A program made the translations under genes and the position numbers. A model generated the notes under the pieces. That model had not been told where the DNA came from, did not search any database, and saw only the letters and a program-made list of their open reading frames with translations. DNA of 64,000 nucleotides from Spirometra erinaceieuropaei. Taxonomy: Eukaryota > Platyhelminthes > Cestoda > Diphyllobothriidea > Diphyllobothriidae. The stretch lies in the NCBI GenBank assembly GCA_902702965.1, contig CACRXP010000167.1, positions 174,652 to 238,651 on the forward strand, written 5' to 3'. Positions 1 to 10,649 of the stretch are shown here, one piece after another. How positions within the stretch are numbered: the stretch's first letter is position 1; each line of letters begins with the position of its first letter.

Positions 1-144
1 ATCAACACACACTGTATCACAGATGTTGAGGGGCTGCAAGACACGTCCTGCCTTCCAATGAATACCCACGTGGTTCAATGAAGAACTATTTGTATCAAAG
101 TCACATGAAGACCGACGGTGAGCAAAAGCAAAAACCTTAAATCT

Positions 145-760
145 TCCCTACTTACTCCAACATGAGTGACGTTTACGAAGCCGCCGAACGCATGCTTAGA
201 CCACTCAATGTGGGCCTTTGACACCGGCTGGAGGTCACTATCCGCCGCCTGCTCACACAGCCCAAGGGAGGGCTGCAACCTGTCGACCGGCCGCAGGCGC
301 CTACCGCGTCAATTGTCTAAACTGTCCGGCCAACTACTGTGGCATGAACGACTAAGATCACGCATGCATGCGCATTCTCTAGCCATAAGGTAAAAAGAAG
401 TAAGATCGCATGCCGCTATGCATAGCCTCGAAAAAAATCATGAATTTGGCTTTAACATTGCAGAATTACTCGGCCGAGCCGAAAGCCATATGGCGAGAGA
501 GTTAATCGAAGCCTGGCAATCCGACGCCAACTCGACCAACTGTAAGACCGACATATCAGCGCCATACGAGGCCGTCATGCTCTACCTCTGTAGGAATGGA
601 GGGCCAATAAGAAGATAGAACGATGAGCCTATCAGTAGTGTTTATAAAATACCTACATAAAACATATGTTTCAACTTTTGGCCCGTCTCCGATGATATGC
701 CCTAGTATGGGTGCGAAACGTCAGATGAATAAAACATCCTTCGCAGGGATGTCTTTACCT
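145..760 (+). mobile_element. Penelope-like element, decayed 3' fragment (linker, GIY-YIG remnant, 3' tail)
   Basis: Conceptual translation in shifting frames gives the linker that precedes the nuclease domain in Penelope-like retroelements (a YSNMSDVYEAAERMLRPLNVGL stretch resembling YIKxVSE...GIAHRP elsewhere in this window). It is followed by YRVNCLNCPANYCGM (GIY-YIG core), then the conserved C-terminal HEFGFN...ELIEAW...Y block at 418-600. Stops and frameshifts show it is dead. The end at 690-740 carries the CCGATGAT...GCGAAACG signature found at the 3' ends of the other Penelope copies here. No reverse transcriptase part is visible, so the copy is 5' truncated. Confidence 0.7.
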
Positions 761-2454
761 TCTCCTTCCATCCCAATACCGGGCATAGACTGGCAGATAA
801 GAGTAATTCTCTGCTGAAAGATTAGAAAATAAGTTCGATTGTGGCCAGTTTTTGTGTCAAACTACAATTTGTGATCGTAACCTACTTTATCGTCCCACAT
901 GCATCACAGAGGTGTGCGTGTTTGTGATGTTTTCAGGGCTGTAGTATCGTACGACTGGACAGCAAGAGCTTATTTTTACAAGACTCAGGTCGCGCAAACT
1001 AATGGACGACCCAGTAGATGCCCACGTGTCATAACATGTACAAATAGGTAGCATATAGTTTGAACTGGCCTCTGCAGCAATACTAAGCTTGACCCAAAAA
1101 AGAGCGGCATTTCATTAGCTCGGTTCAAACAGGCAAAATCTGTGTAAACATAAACGCGTATATGCCGTAAAAACTAAGGTAACCCATAAAATTCCGTTAT
1201 TTTGTTATCCTACGAAGTAGGAACGGAAAATAAGAACCCTGCAGTTGCCTAATTGACAGTAATTTTAGTGTGTTTTGGAGAAGCACCAATTTGATTACTG
1301 GTCATAAGTATGTTCCTGTCTGCAACGGCCACCAACCGTAGGACTCCTGCCGACACATTTATTCAGGGGATCGAAGACGGGAGGCTATTGCTTTAGGAGA
1401 ATTACAAAGGAAGACAAGGAGGTTGGCATTGCACCTTATGACTTACTAGTCATTCTTGGTAAGTCGCAGGTCCGAGTGATCTGTATTCTGATGCTCGGTT
1501 GGTCTGACTCTTCGGCCTTTGAGGCTCGGGCCCACTCCCTGCTGAGAGCAGTCAGGAAAATTCAAGACCAGGCAGGAAAAGCATTCCGTTTTCTGGCCGT
1601 ATGACCGACTGATAGAAGAAGCAGATCAGAAGTATCCTTTGCGGCCTTATTTTCGTCATGTTCCCTAAGAGCGTTTGAATGGTTAGTGTTGCTTCTTATG
1701 CTAGCGCCTGAAGGTATTTTACACTGCGATCCGATGTAAAAACCCAGAGCTTCTTTTTCACTGCGTCATTCGGGCCAGAACAGGAAGTGTTACGCTCACA
1801 TGACCAAACATTGCTTTCCCTTTCCCGGATCTAGACAGAAAGAACTGTGCAATAAGGGTATTTCCCAAGCGCTGTGGGACGGCGACTCTTAAAAGGACTG
1901 TAATCTGTCCTATATATTTCTGAATATCTCTTTAAAAGGATGAACACTCCAAGAATTCCCTTCTGAGAGTTGAGAAAGTCCAGGCTCCGCTAAGTGCTGG
2001 TTTTCGCAGCGAAAGTGGTGGCACGATTACTTCGGTCTCTTAACATGCCTTGTACCATAAACAGCTATCTAAGTCGCATCGATGACATTGAGTAAAGAAG
2101 ACACTATCTCAAGATTACCCCCAGATGCGGGCTTTCGAATTTGAGCCGCAACAGTTTTCTGCTCTCAATGCACGTGGAATTTATCGTAATTGTACACTAG
2201 TTGACCTATTTTATTCCATACATGCTAATTAGCAGTATGATATAATACACAGGAAGATTTAAAAAACCCTCGGGTTATTTGACAATTTTCGGTTTGCATA
2301 TTTTGTATCAGAAATTTGAGTTCCGACTCTATGCCCTGTAGGAAGTTCGTTCGCCTTTCGTGTTAAGGTACCTACTCCTTTCGTCCAGTTTCGGAGCTTG
2401 ATCTAAACACCGCAGGCAGTCGCACACCGACTAGTAACAAATGCATGACGAGCT
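761..2454. other. No recognisable feature
   Basis: AT-rich, stop-dense sequence on both strands. I see no convincing exon, repeat family or RNA gene in this stretch. Confidence 0.5.
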
Positions 2455-2625
2455 TGCCGACAAAGACAAGAAAGCCTGCAACGGCCATTTCTGGCTCATT
2501 AACCGTCATCAGCTGGCTATACTCCAACCCAAGCTTGGAAAACCCTGAATTGCTAGAGAATTTGGCCCAATGACTAAAGATACTGAGTTTGAGTCCCAGG
2601 TGCTTCAGAGCTTCGGTTGGTCATT
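2455..2625. repeat. Degenerate SINE fragments (tRNA-derived family A)
   Basis: Positions 2459-2535 match, in reverse orientation, the body of the SINE at 36220-36300 (ACAAAGACAAG..., GGCCATTTCTGGCT, ATTAACCGTCATCAGC). Positions 2587-2620 hold a forward B-box-like GAGTTTGAGTCCCAGG followed by the same GCTTCGG segment seen downstream of the B box at 36390. Both pieces are diverged. Confidence 0.5.
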
Positions 2626-2936
2626 GCGATTCCGTTCACCGTTGACCTTGTCGGTCAAATCACTTAATTCTATATTCAGCGTTGTCTATAGTTGGCTATA
2701 GTATGTCCCAAACTTATTCATTTATGCTAATAACTATGGGAACTTGAGGGCACTTAAATACGTCTACATTTCGGGTGCCAATGCTGAGGGAACAAGTAAA
2801 AATGAACAAGTATTTTCCTCCATAGCAGCATAACAGTGCCTGGTTACATATCCACACTCACTGACATGGATGTCTTAGCATCGAACGGGGAATTTTTATT
2901 GATATAGAAATTAATTATTTGTAAAACACATTAGAT

Positions 2937-2986
2937 TTTATTTTCAAAACCAAATTTACCAACATATAACTTATAAAACATTTATT
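2937..2986 (-). terminator. Poly(A) signals of the secreted-protein gene
   Basis: Reading the minus strand, AATAAA occurs at 2981-2986, ten bases after the TAA stop at 2997-2999. A second AATAAA lies at 2937-2942. Both are correctly placed for cleavage of the gene at 2997-3733. Confidence 0.6.
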
Positions 2987-2996
2987 CAATACTAGA

Positions 2997-3275
2997 TTAT
3001 CCGAACCTGGGGCGTGGATACCATGAATAATTACATGTAAACGGTAGACCATCATTCAGAACTGTAGCGAGAATGTCGTTAGTTAACTCATTCCAGCTCA
3101 TATGTATCCAGGGCACATCTCTTGTATCGGGGTCGATTGTACCTCGCAGAGTGAACGTAATCGGTCCTTCGACCTTTGTTTCACCTGTGCCTGTAATAGG
3201 CATATGAGCAACTTGCAAATGTGCGTCGAACTGCGTTATCCAAAATACCTGTGTTACTTGACCTTCCGGAGATCC
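2997..3275 (-). CDS. Secreted protein of unknown family, exon 3 (terminal)
   Basis: This last exon encodes 92 residues and the TAA stop. The acceptor is TTTAAAACAG immediately before GGATCTCC. It joins exon 2 in phase 0 across an intron of only 45 nt (3276-3320). The segment contains several WxxxW-like aromatic positions and a final FTCNYSWYPRPRFG, so one further cysteine is added to the six or so in the other exons. No known domain was recognised. The short intron and matching phase, followed by poly(A) signals, argue that this is a genuine gene end and not a chance reading frame. Confidence 0.65.
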   Translation of the reverse strand, partial: GSPEGQVTQVFWITQFDAHLQVAHMPITGTGETKVEGPITFTLRGTIDPDTRDVPWIHMSWNELTNDILATVLNDGLPFTCNYSWYPRPRFG

Positions 3276-3320
3276 CTGTTTTAAAGAGTAAACAGCCAAT
3301 CACTCAATGGGCATTTCTAC

Positions 3321-3571
3321 CTCACAGTCAATCTGTAGGGCAGCGCTTTGTATGTTAACGCTGCAATTGTTAACAAGTTTGAAAAGGTTCTCCTGCACAT
3401 CTGCTGAGATGCAGGAGTCTCCATTTCCAAAGGTGATTTCGGTTACCTTGGCGAAACAGTCATCGTATTTTAGAGGGGGAATTGGAGTCGGACTGTCTAC
3501 GACGCCCATAAAAACTGCCCGGAGAAATTCAGTCATATCCTTGGCGTCCCTTTCTGGACATAAATTTTGGG
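3321..3571 (-). CDS. Secreted protein of unknown family, exon 2
   Basis: The exon has a strong acceptor (TTTTTCAATTTCAG before CCCAAAATT) and a donor CTGTGAG/GTAGAA. With the single base carried from exon 1 it reads AQNLCPERDAKDM..., and it contains cysteines in the local contexts NLCPER, DDCFAK, DSCISA, NNCSVN and IDCE. The regular cysteine spacing suggests a disulphide-stabilised extracellular fold. I do not recognise the family. It is not the NPC2/ML lipid-binding pattern, the saposin pattern or a venom-allergen domain as far as I can judge. Confidence 0.65.
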
Positions 3572-3657
3572 CTGAAATTGAAAAACATCTTTATTATATA
3601 AGGCTGTTTTTGACTGTAGGGAAAACGTTAGAAACGTATCTGCGGCCGTAGACAAAC

Positions 3658-3733
3658 CTTGTTCTGCGGAACACGCAAATGTCGCTGATGCGAAGAGCGA
3701 AATAAGGAGCGGACAGTACAGCCAGGTGATCAT
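3658..3733 (-). CDS. Secreted protein of unknown family, exon 1 with signal peptide
   Basis: The ATG at 3731-3733 (context AACAAAATGATC) opens a classic signal peptide, MITWLYCPLLISLFASATFA, followed by CSAEQ. The donor is GAACAAG/GTTTGT and the exon ends in phase 1. Intron 1 is 86 nt (3572-3657). Exons 1 to 3 add up to 606 nt, i.e. 201 residues plus stop, with all phases compatible. In an upstream extension of the frame there are more codons, but the hydrophobic leader makes this ATG the natural start. The protein is probably exported or lysosomal. Function is unknown. The gene sits outside any recognised mobile element. Confidence 0.65.
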
Positions 3734-3844
3734 TTTGTTTATGGGCTCGTAGAAGGCAAACCTTTTCGTAATCTTTGACTGCTTGTAGCAGAAATTTGAT
3801 TGGTCGTCAGGAGACGGGTCTGCTTTTATTGTTGAAAGAACCAT

Positions 3845-4930
3845 CTGAGTTGTTTTCCGCTAAGGCGGCCAATAGAAATACGCGGAAGTTAATTTAACGC
3901 GCGTCACGGAAGTGAGATTGTACGGGAGACTCATTTGGCGCGAAAATAAACAGAAAAATGTAACAACTTGTATATATCCTCGTTCCCTGAACTGCGTCTT
4001 TTAGCTAATCCGGGACGCATGCGTGGGGAATTAACTTTGTCATGAAAGGGCGGATCAAGAGCGTTTCATCTAGGGTGAACTCGATGTGGTCCTAAGTCTC
4101 GGAATTAAACTTGGTTTATGTCAACCAGATCTTATGGTTGACAAACAATTTCACAAACCGAATGGCGGCAGTGACCGCAGAAAGGGACGCCATAATTATT
4201 CAAACCAAGAATTAAGAGTAAGGAGTACTAGTTAAGTCAGCAATATTCGAAATGGAAAAAAAGACTTCAGATCCTTTCCAAATAAAGTTCTCGTTGGTTC
4301 ATATTATAATGAACCCGATTATGACAGCACTTTCTTCATAACCTCCCTTAAAGTTTAATTTATGGTAGAATAAGTTCAAATTACGCTCAAAAAATATCGC
4401 CTATTTTCTGGGAGTGTTGAACGCCAACTTTCAGTGATAATATCAATGTGTGTACTAATGCGATTTAAGAAAAGCTTCAAGCTTTGCATTCTAGTGTGGT
4501 TGACTTATGCATGTGCATTTTGAGAAGACTTCAAGATACTTTAGACGTCAAGTTCACCTTCAGTGGAGTGGCACGGAATGAATAGAAACAGGTAACTCTG
4601 TTTCCTGTTACATTAATGATACTGCAGGTTTCATTCGTGAATCGCGTAGACCTTGAACGCTAGGAGTTTGGGGCGCCGGGTAGGCTTGGTGAAACCATAA
4701 AATGTTTCGGGGCAGCTGTCTTTCCCTAGCTTGAGAATTCGTGAGAATGGTACTGATGGATGAGAGATGGTCTCTAAAATATCCCGGTAGTATTTCTCAA
4801 TAAAGAGTGTTGACCGACACCTCACCCCTAAGAGTACTAACGAGCCCTATCTTCATCCAGATTTCAAAATATAATTGGCTTTATTTATATTTCCATAGGA
4901 AGGCGTTCAGGTTACTTCCTTATAACCGAA
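3845..4930. other. Upstream region of the secreted-protein gene; no other feature seen
   Basis: No convincing exon or repeat is visible. A promoter for the minus-strand gene should lie in the first few hundred bases, but I cannot point to a definite TATA box. Confidence 0.4.
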
Positions 4931-6235
4931 TATGGCTTGCTGCGAGTCGACACTTCATTGTGAGTCATACGCAGGACTGATTTCTAGTTCCAGATTCCCT
5001 TCCTTTCTTGTGCATATTCTAACTCGACTAATTAGTACCCTTGAGTGATCGTGCGAGAAAACAATTCAAATAACTTTTTAATGCCCTCACTTTCCAATAT
5101 TTCTGTTTTAGATCTTGACTTTCATGTATCTCATAAAATTGATGATGCGGGATATCTGTAAGACGCTGGATGTATTTAATATAACCCCGAGTCAGAAACC
5201 ACTTAGAGGGAAAAATGAGTAGAACTCTACACCAGTGTAAGAGCCGGTATGCCTGAGCTCCAGATTGCGAGACTATGGGGAAACTTAACGCAAAGAAACT
5301 TCAAATGATGATCCTACATTTAAGTCAAAAAAGACAGAAGAGGTGAAATAAAGAGCTGAAAGCCTCCCCGACGGGAGAAAGTCAAGAGGACGAGACACCA
5401 CACAGCGTGCATCGAAGTGAAAAAAATAGTCATCGTCTTATTACCGCCTGACGGTTTACATCACTTTCCTCAGGCAAGTCAGACTACGTCACCAATATAT
5501 CGTCATGAGATATCCGTCTCTCCTTCCTTCAATCGTAGTGCTCCGTTAAAATTAGAAAGTGCTTACAGCGTCCAAGATGAATAATTGTCGGCTTTGCTAC
5601 CTGTGACTCATACGCAGAACTGACAACTACTGCCTGTTTCCTCCTTTTAAAGTTGCAGATTCACTTTCATTTCCTGCATTTTCTAAGATGACTGATTACG
5701 ATCCTCATGTGCTTACAAGAGGTCACTTTGCGAAGTACGTTCACTGCACCAGAATGCATACCAAATACTATACTTCACGTATCCCACAAGGTAATGATGC
5801 AGGCTGTCTGCAAGAGGCTAGATAGATTTAATAAACACACCATGAAAAACCAAAAATCGCCTTTAGGGAAGAAATGAGTAGGACACTATGCCAGTATAAG
5901 AGCCGGTATTCTTGATCTCCATATTGCGAGACGAAGGGGAAGTTTAATGGATAAAAACTTTTGACGATAATCCCACGTTCGAGTCGAAAATAGCAAAAAA
6001 AGTGAAAGAAAAAGCTAAAAGCATCCCCGGCGAGAGAAAGTCAAAAGTACGGAACGACAAAGGCCATGCCAAATAATCTTCGCATTATTTTCTGCCAGCA
6101 GCTTGCATCGCTTTCATCAGGCAAGCAGGATTAGTTAGAGGCGTCTCACTTTACTTAAATCGCATTACTCCGTTAAAATTAGAAAGTGTTGACGGCTTCC
6201 TGGATGAATAGTTGTCGGCTTCGCCCTTTAAGTGT
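4930..6235. repeat. Direct tandem duplication, two diverged units of about 640 bp
   Basis: Matching anchors recur in order at near-constant spacing. GAGTCATACGCAGGACTGA at 4962 pairs with GACTCATACGCAGAACTGA at 5606. AAGAGCCGGTAT near 5239 pairs with the same near 5898. TCCGTTAAAATTAGAAAGTG near 5542 pairs with the copy near 6169, and GTCGGCTTTGC near 5588 pairs with GTCGGCTTCGC near 6216. Offsets of 627-659 bp show indels since duplication. Neither unit is coding. Confidence 0.7.
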
Positions 6236-6239
6236 ACAT

Positions 6240-7680
6240 TTTTAAGATGTTGTCACTGAATTTTTTCTTAACCACTTGCAGACAGTATGCGAGGAAGTGC
6301 ATATTTGCAGAAAACTATTTTGATGCTGGAAATGCAGGGAAAATAGTTCCCGTCCACGCATTTCGTTTAGAGGTATGATCGTTTACATTGTGAGTGAGAG
6401 TTCGCTACACGATAAACGTGGAACGTGGGTCAACAGATGCATTCAAGAAGTCTCGCTGTAGAAAAGAATTTAGTGTTAATTTCCTGAAAAGGGTCTGCAA
6501 TTATGAAAAAAGACGCGTGTACAAAAGACTGGTAACGGTCAAGTAACCTGCGCCGTATGCATAATTGCTTATGATGCATATGATAGTGAAGGATCGTTAT
6601 CGTATCGGTTTATTTTTCATGGCAAAAGAAGGTCAGATTTACGTCTACTCTTTCGTCCGGTCATCGGTTTTTCCATAGATTATTTGCGACCGGGTAATTA
6701 ATATAGTTAGACGAAAATCGGAAAACACTTTATCACCTGTTAGGGTTCGTTGTCTACATTATAGTCTAAAAAGACCTCAGACGTTTCGCCCATTGCATGT
6801 CAGACTAAGTTTAAATGCTACCAACCAATGACGAATACCAGAAAGGTGTTATTTAAAAAAGACGAGAAAACCACCGGCTTGCGTGAAGATTATACTATCT
6901 AATCAAGAAAATCCAATCCAGGAATGCACAAGAACGGAAAATTTTTCTTTTTAGATTTCAGCTCATTTTAGGTCTTCTAGATTTTCGCCACGTGAGTGAA
7001 ATGGATTTAGAAAACCTGAGCAGGCGATATTCACTAGGTCGAGTGAACCCGCGACCGATACCCTGGAGTCATGTTTTTGCATGCCATAGGTCAGAGATCT
7101 GGAAGAATGAACTCATGAAATATCTACTTGTCAAGACGTGCATCCTTAACTTGCCTCAGCATACTTCACACCTAACTTCTTGCTGTAGCAGAAAAAAGAT
7201 AAAAAAGTGATTGTTATTTAAAGAACTATATTTTTTATAGTTAACTCAACGAAAAGCGAGCATTTATAAACTTGTGAGTGGTAAGCTAGTTCAAACGACC
7301 TAACGACCTGCGTCAGGTTAGTAAGCTGGAAAGAGAACTGAAGGTGACGTGTGTCATAAAGAGCGATCAGGTGCTTATTACCGGTTTTGTCTATAAATGC
7401 CTAGCATTAGACAGTTTTTACACAAGAAACTGCATGTTTTAGACGAATCTAAAGATTTTACTAATATTCCTGGATGAAACACAAAGCGTGACAACATATA
7501 ACGAATCGATATTTTTGCATCCTTTTAGGCGAATGTTATTGGCACTAGAAGTGCTTTAGAAACGTGCGAGCAGCGTGTATCAGGTCATGAATTACACAGG
7601 AAATTGGAAACATCATTGAGCAAAACGGCACTTAGCCTTGTGTCCGTACCGAGTACAGTATATTTTCGCGATACGTGGGA
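6240..7680. other. No recognisable feature; short TA microsatellite at the right edge
   Basis: AT-rich sequence without a supported gene. A (TA)n run lies at about 7710-7728, next to the hairpin repeat. Confidence 0.4.
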
Positions 7681-7782
7681 TTGTGGCCTAGTACAAATAA
7701 TAAATACATAGGTATATATATATATATATGCATGTTGAATGGTTGAGGTAGTGTGCATTCCGAGATAATATAATGAAAATGG

Positions 7783-7833
7783 AAGGCTCGTCAGAAAAAG
7801 TCGACTTGTACTCGATTTTTTCCGACGAGCCTT
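7783..7833. repeat. Near-perfect 22-bp-stem hairpin at the end of a Penelope-like element
   Basis: AAGGCTCGTCAGAAAAAGTCGA-type arm at 7783-7804 is followed by a 7-nt loop and its near-exact inverse (TCGATTTTTTCCGACGAGCC onward) at 7812-7833. The adjacent sequence GTAGTGTGCATTCCGAGATAATATAAT (7749 onward) recurs at 36520-36545, so the block belongs to a dispersed repeat and probably the 3' tail of the element at 7865-8325. Confidence 0.6.
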
Positions 7834-7864
7834 GTATCTTTATATATATTTATGTAGAAGAAGA

Positions 7865-8325
7865 TGGGAAGGCGACGTTTCGAACTGTCACGGGAGCCCA
7901 TCGTCAAGGAATGAAAAAACCGTACAACTCATCGCATATTTAGCTAACCTCTGCCACAGGTGACCTTCAGATGCGCCGCTTATTTGTTCACGCAGTACTT
8001 GATAAACCTGTTTTCCGGTTTCACCAACATAACTAGCCTGACCGCAGTTGTAATCTATCCGGTAAATGACCCCCGAGTTCGGATTTATGGGAATCGGGTC
8101 CTTGAAGTGCATAAGTTGCCGGCGGATTGTTGCTTCAGGTCTGTGAGCGTCGCCAATCTCAAATTCGCTCACCAGTTTGGTGATTTCTTCTGACAAAGCA
8201 GCTATGTACGGCACTGCGCGCCAGAGCTTCGGTTTCGGCTGCCCCTTCGGTTTCCTTCCCCGGATTTCTCGCCTGAACTTTTCGAAGAACTTCCTAGGGT
8301 AGCAGGCAGAGATGAAGATGGGCTC
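7865..8325 (-). mobile_element. Penelope-like element fragment (linker and partial GIY-YIG)
   Basis: The minus-strand translation runs YPRKFFEKFRREIRGR, then LWRAVPYIAALSEEITKLV, GDAHRPEATIRRQL, and a GIY-YIG core beginning VIYRIDYNCGQASYVGETGK. This order (RT tail, PYI...SE motif, HRP motif, GIY-YIG) is that of endonuclease-bearing Penelope-like elements. The nuclease domain is interrupted by an internal deletion, and the tail at 7870-7915 has TTGACGATGGG...CGAAACGTCG, the family-wide 3' signature. Confidence 0.75.
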
Positions 8326-8339
8326 GCGTGAGCGTTAGA

Positions 8340-9110
8340 AACCTCGGATTAATAAACCATTGATATCAGCGATCGCCTTCCCGTCTTCTTCTATGCAATT
8401 ACTTCAGTCGCGCGTATTTTCTATCATGGAGAGCAGGCATGTATTGGCCGCACCAGTGCCCCCCCTTTAAGGCTCCTTTTGGTCAGTCAGTGACCCTGTA
8501 GCCCACAGACACATCGCTGATCCACTGCCATCCCGCAGACCTGAGCATGGGCCTCCTCTTGTTCAGCTGCAGCGAGTCACGACCGCGCAAACAAACTTCC
8601 GCCGCCTCATGTGCGTCGAACGGCCTAGCATGTTACTCGTGTGCGTTCTTGTGACCATGCCCCCCTGACTCCTCTGCTAAACCAACCAATCATATGACCA
8701 TCATGCTAGCGCGGGCATGCGACATCCGCGTAAACAACTCACCCCTGCTTAGGCTCTCCCAAACGGACGCATTACTCTGACATGCACGGAGACAGACAAC
8801 TTATGATGACCTGCACTGTCTACAGAGCAAACCGGTTATCACGTTTTAGAATTTTGACATTAGATGGAACGAATTTGTTCCCTGTAGTTAATGATGATAT
8901 CACACATCATTGACCCTAAGGGCATTACAAAAATATAGTTTGAGGTCAAATACTTTCTTTGGAAGAAGCGGGGGAACTTCATTGGAGGCGCCTTCAAAGG
9001 TGGTTCCCCAGGCCGTCATGAAACGGTGAGTAAATGTGTTAAAATCAGCAAAAATTTCAAGCTTGTTTAATAACTGATACTTGTTCAGTGTTTGTGCCAG
9101 TAGACGTCCG
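8340..9110. other. GC-richer spacer, nothing identified
   Basis: No open frame of note. The CpG-containing stretch 8450-8770 could be an unrecognised repeat, but I found no second copy in the window. Confidence 0.3.
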
Positions 9111-9114
9111 CCGT

Positions 9115-10130
9115 GTGAGTCATTTCATATCGACTGGTTCTCGTCTCATCCAATTTTCCGTGAGATCTTTGCACGTTACATCTGACTCAATTTGCCGATC
9201 GATCATGATGCATCTGTGGTCATAGCTTCGAGAAACTGTGGGCTTTGTTGGTATAGTGGACGCTGTTGATGTGAGTTTTGTTTCAGGCCCAGGTATATCC
9301 GCCATCTAAGGTTTGCATGACTATGTTGGGCAAACGGTCTCGCCACTTTAGTGCCAGCTATGGCTTGTGGATGTGTGTAAATGTGGATTTTTTCGTTTGT
9401 CCAAGAAATACGCCATGACAGACACCCTATGGGGTCTTGGAGATTATTTCCCACTTTTCAAGAGAGCCAACCCTACCCTTAAGGTGTTCAAACGGAATGC
9501 TTAAAGCAGTCGTTGGTTTGTAAACAACTTGTACTTGGTGATTCCTCGTGTTTCTTTCAACGAGTTCGGACACATTTTCAGTGTACGGAATGATTCGCCA
9601 AGTATTTCCTACTTGACAAGGTTGTAAGTAGGATACACGGTGAGTGGTGTTATAATCCTTAATGGCCTATCTGCCTAGTGCACCTTTAAAGGGCCGTACG
9701 CATATGCGACATGGGGGGTCACGGAGGGTCATAAACCTGCAGTCCTCAGGACATAAGTGCTTCATTCGAGCAAGCCCGCTCAGCTACTTCTTCCTTATAG
9801 CTGCGTCCCGCTTTTTTCCTTGAGCTTACGTGAGTGCTGCATAGGCTTCCCTGTCATTGATGTTTTTATTTGCCTTGCTGACGAAGTCGGTCTTGTCCAT
9901 GGTGACGGTTACCCAACCTTTGTCCGCAGACATAACAACCATATGTCATCTGTCTTCAGTCGTCGTAACACCTTATCTTCTTAGATCGGTAAGGTTTAAT
10001 GATGTTTCTTTTGCCAAAAGGGACCACTGGCGCAACTGTGAATTTCCGGCGGAGGTCAATAGGAGGAATTCAAGGTCAGTAAGGAAGTCAGTAGGTGCAC
10101 CAGTGGTAGCTTATTTCAGAGGATGTCAGA
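9115..10130 (-). mobile_element. Penelope-like element, internally deleted
   Basis: At 9840-9970 the minus strand encodes HMVVMSADKGWVTVTM followed by DKTDFVSKANKNINDREAYAAL, the start of the Penelope-like reverse transcriptase (ADKG...V.M.K.DY motif). The RT core is absent. At 9500-9600 follow NTWRIIPYTENVSELVER and, at 9115-9460, a damaged GIY-YIG C-terminus ending QFLEAMTTDAS...ENWMRREPVDMK. The latter is clearly the same subfamily as the copy at 13700-14250 (FLEAMHSDES...EKWKRREPIGTD). Confidence 0.7.
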
Positions 10131-10649
10131 TGCCTTCTGGAAAGGCGTGTCGCTCTCGTTTGAGGGACCGAGAAGAGACAGAAGTTTCTCTTGCAAACTG
10201 GTTCGTTTTTTACTCTGACCCATTTGGTCGTGAAGATTATCCGTTTCAGTACGTCCTTAAATAGGCCTTAAGTAAGCACGAATCTCACTCGCTTCCATCA
10301 TCAGTGTAGTGCCACTTTTGTTCCTGTTGGCTTTTGGACTCATGAACTCGCCATCTCTTCTTTTTAATCTTCTTTTTGGGATGAAGAACGCGGCACGATA
10401 TCTTGACCTCGAATTTATGTATATACTAGCCGGACCCCGCCACGCTTTGCTGTGGCTCAATCTGATGGATTGGGAAATAAGGGAAAGAGGAAGGAGCACG
10501 TTCCCAATTAAGAAAAATATAAGGGCCACCGGTTGGCGGTACGTATTGTGTGCGAAACCCAGGATTGTCCTTCTAGCCGCTGTCGAAGGCAGGGCAATTG
10601 TTTGCTGCACCCAGTCGCGATCGAGAATTCCGGAGTAAGTGGTGGCGGC

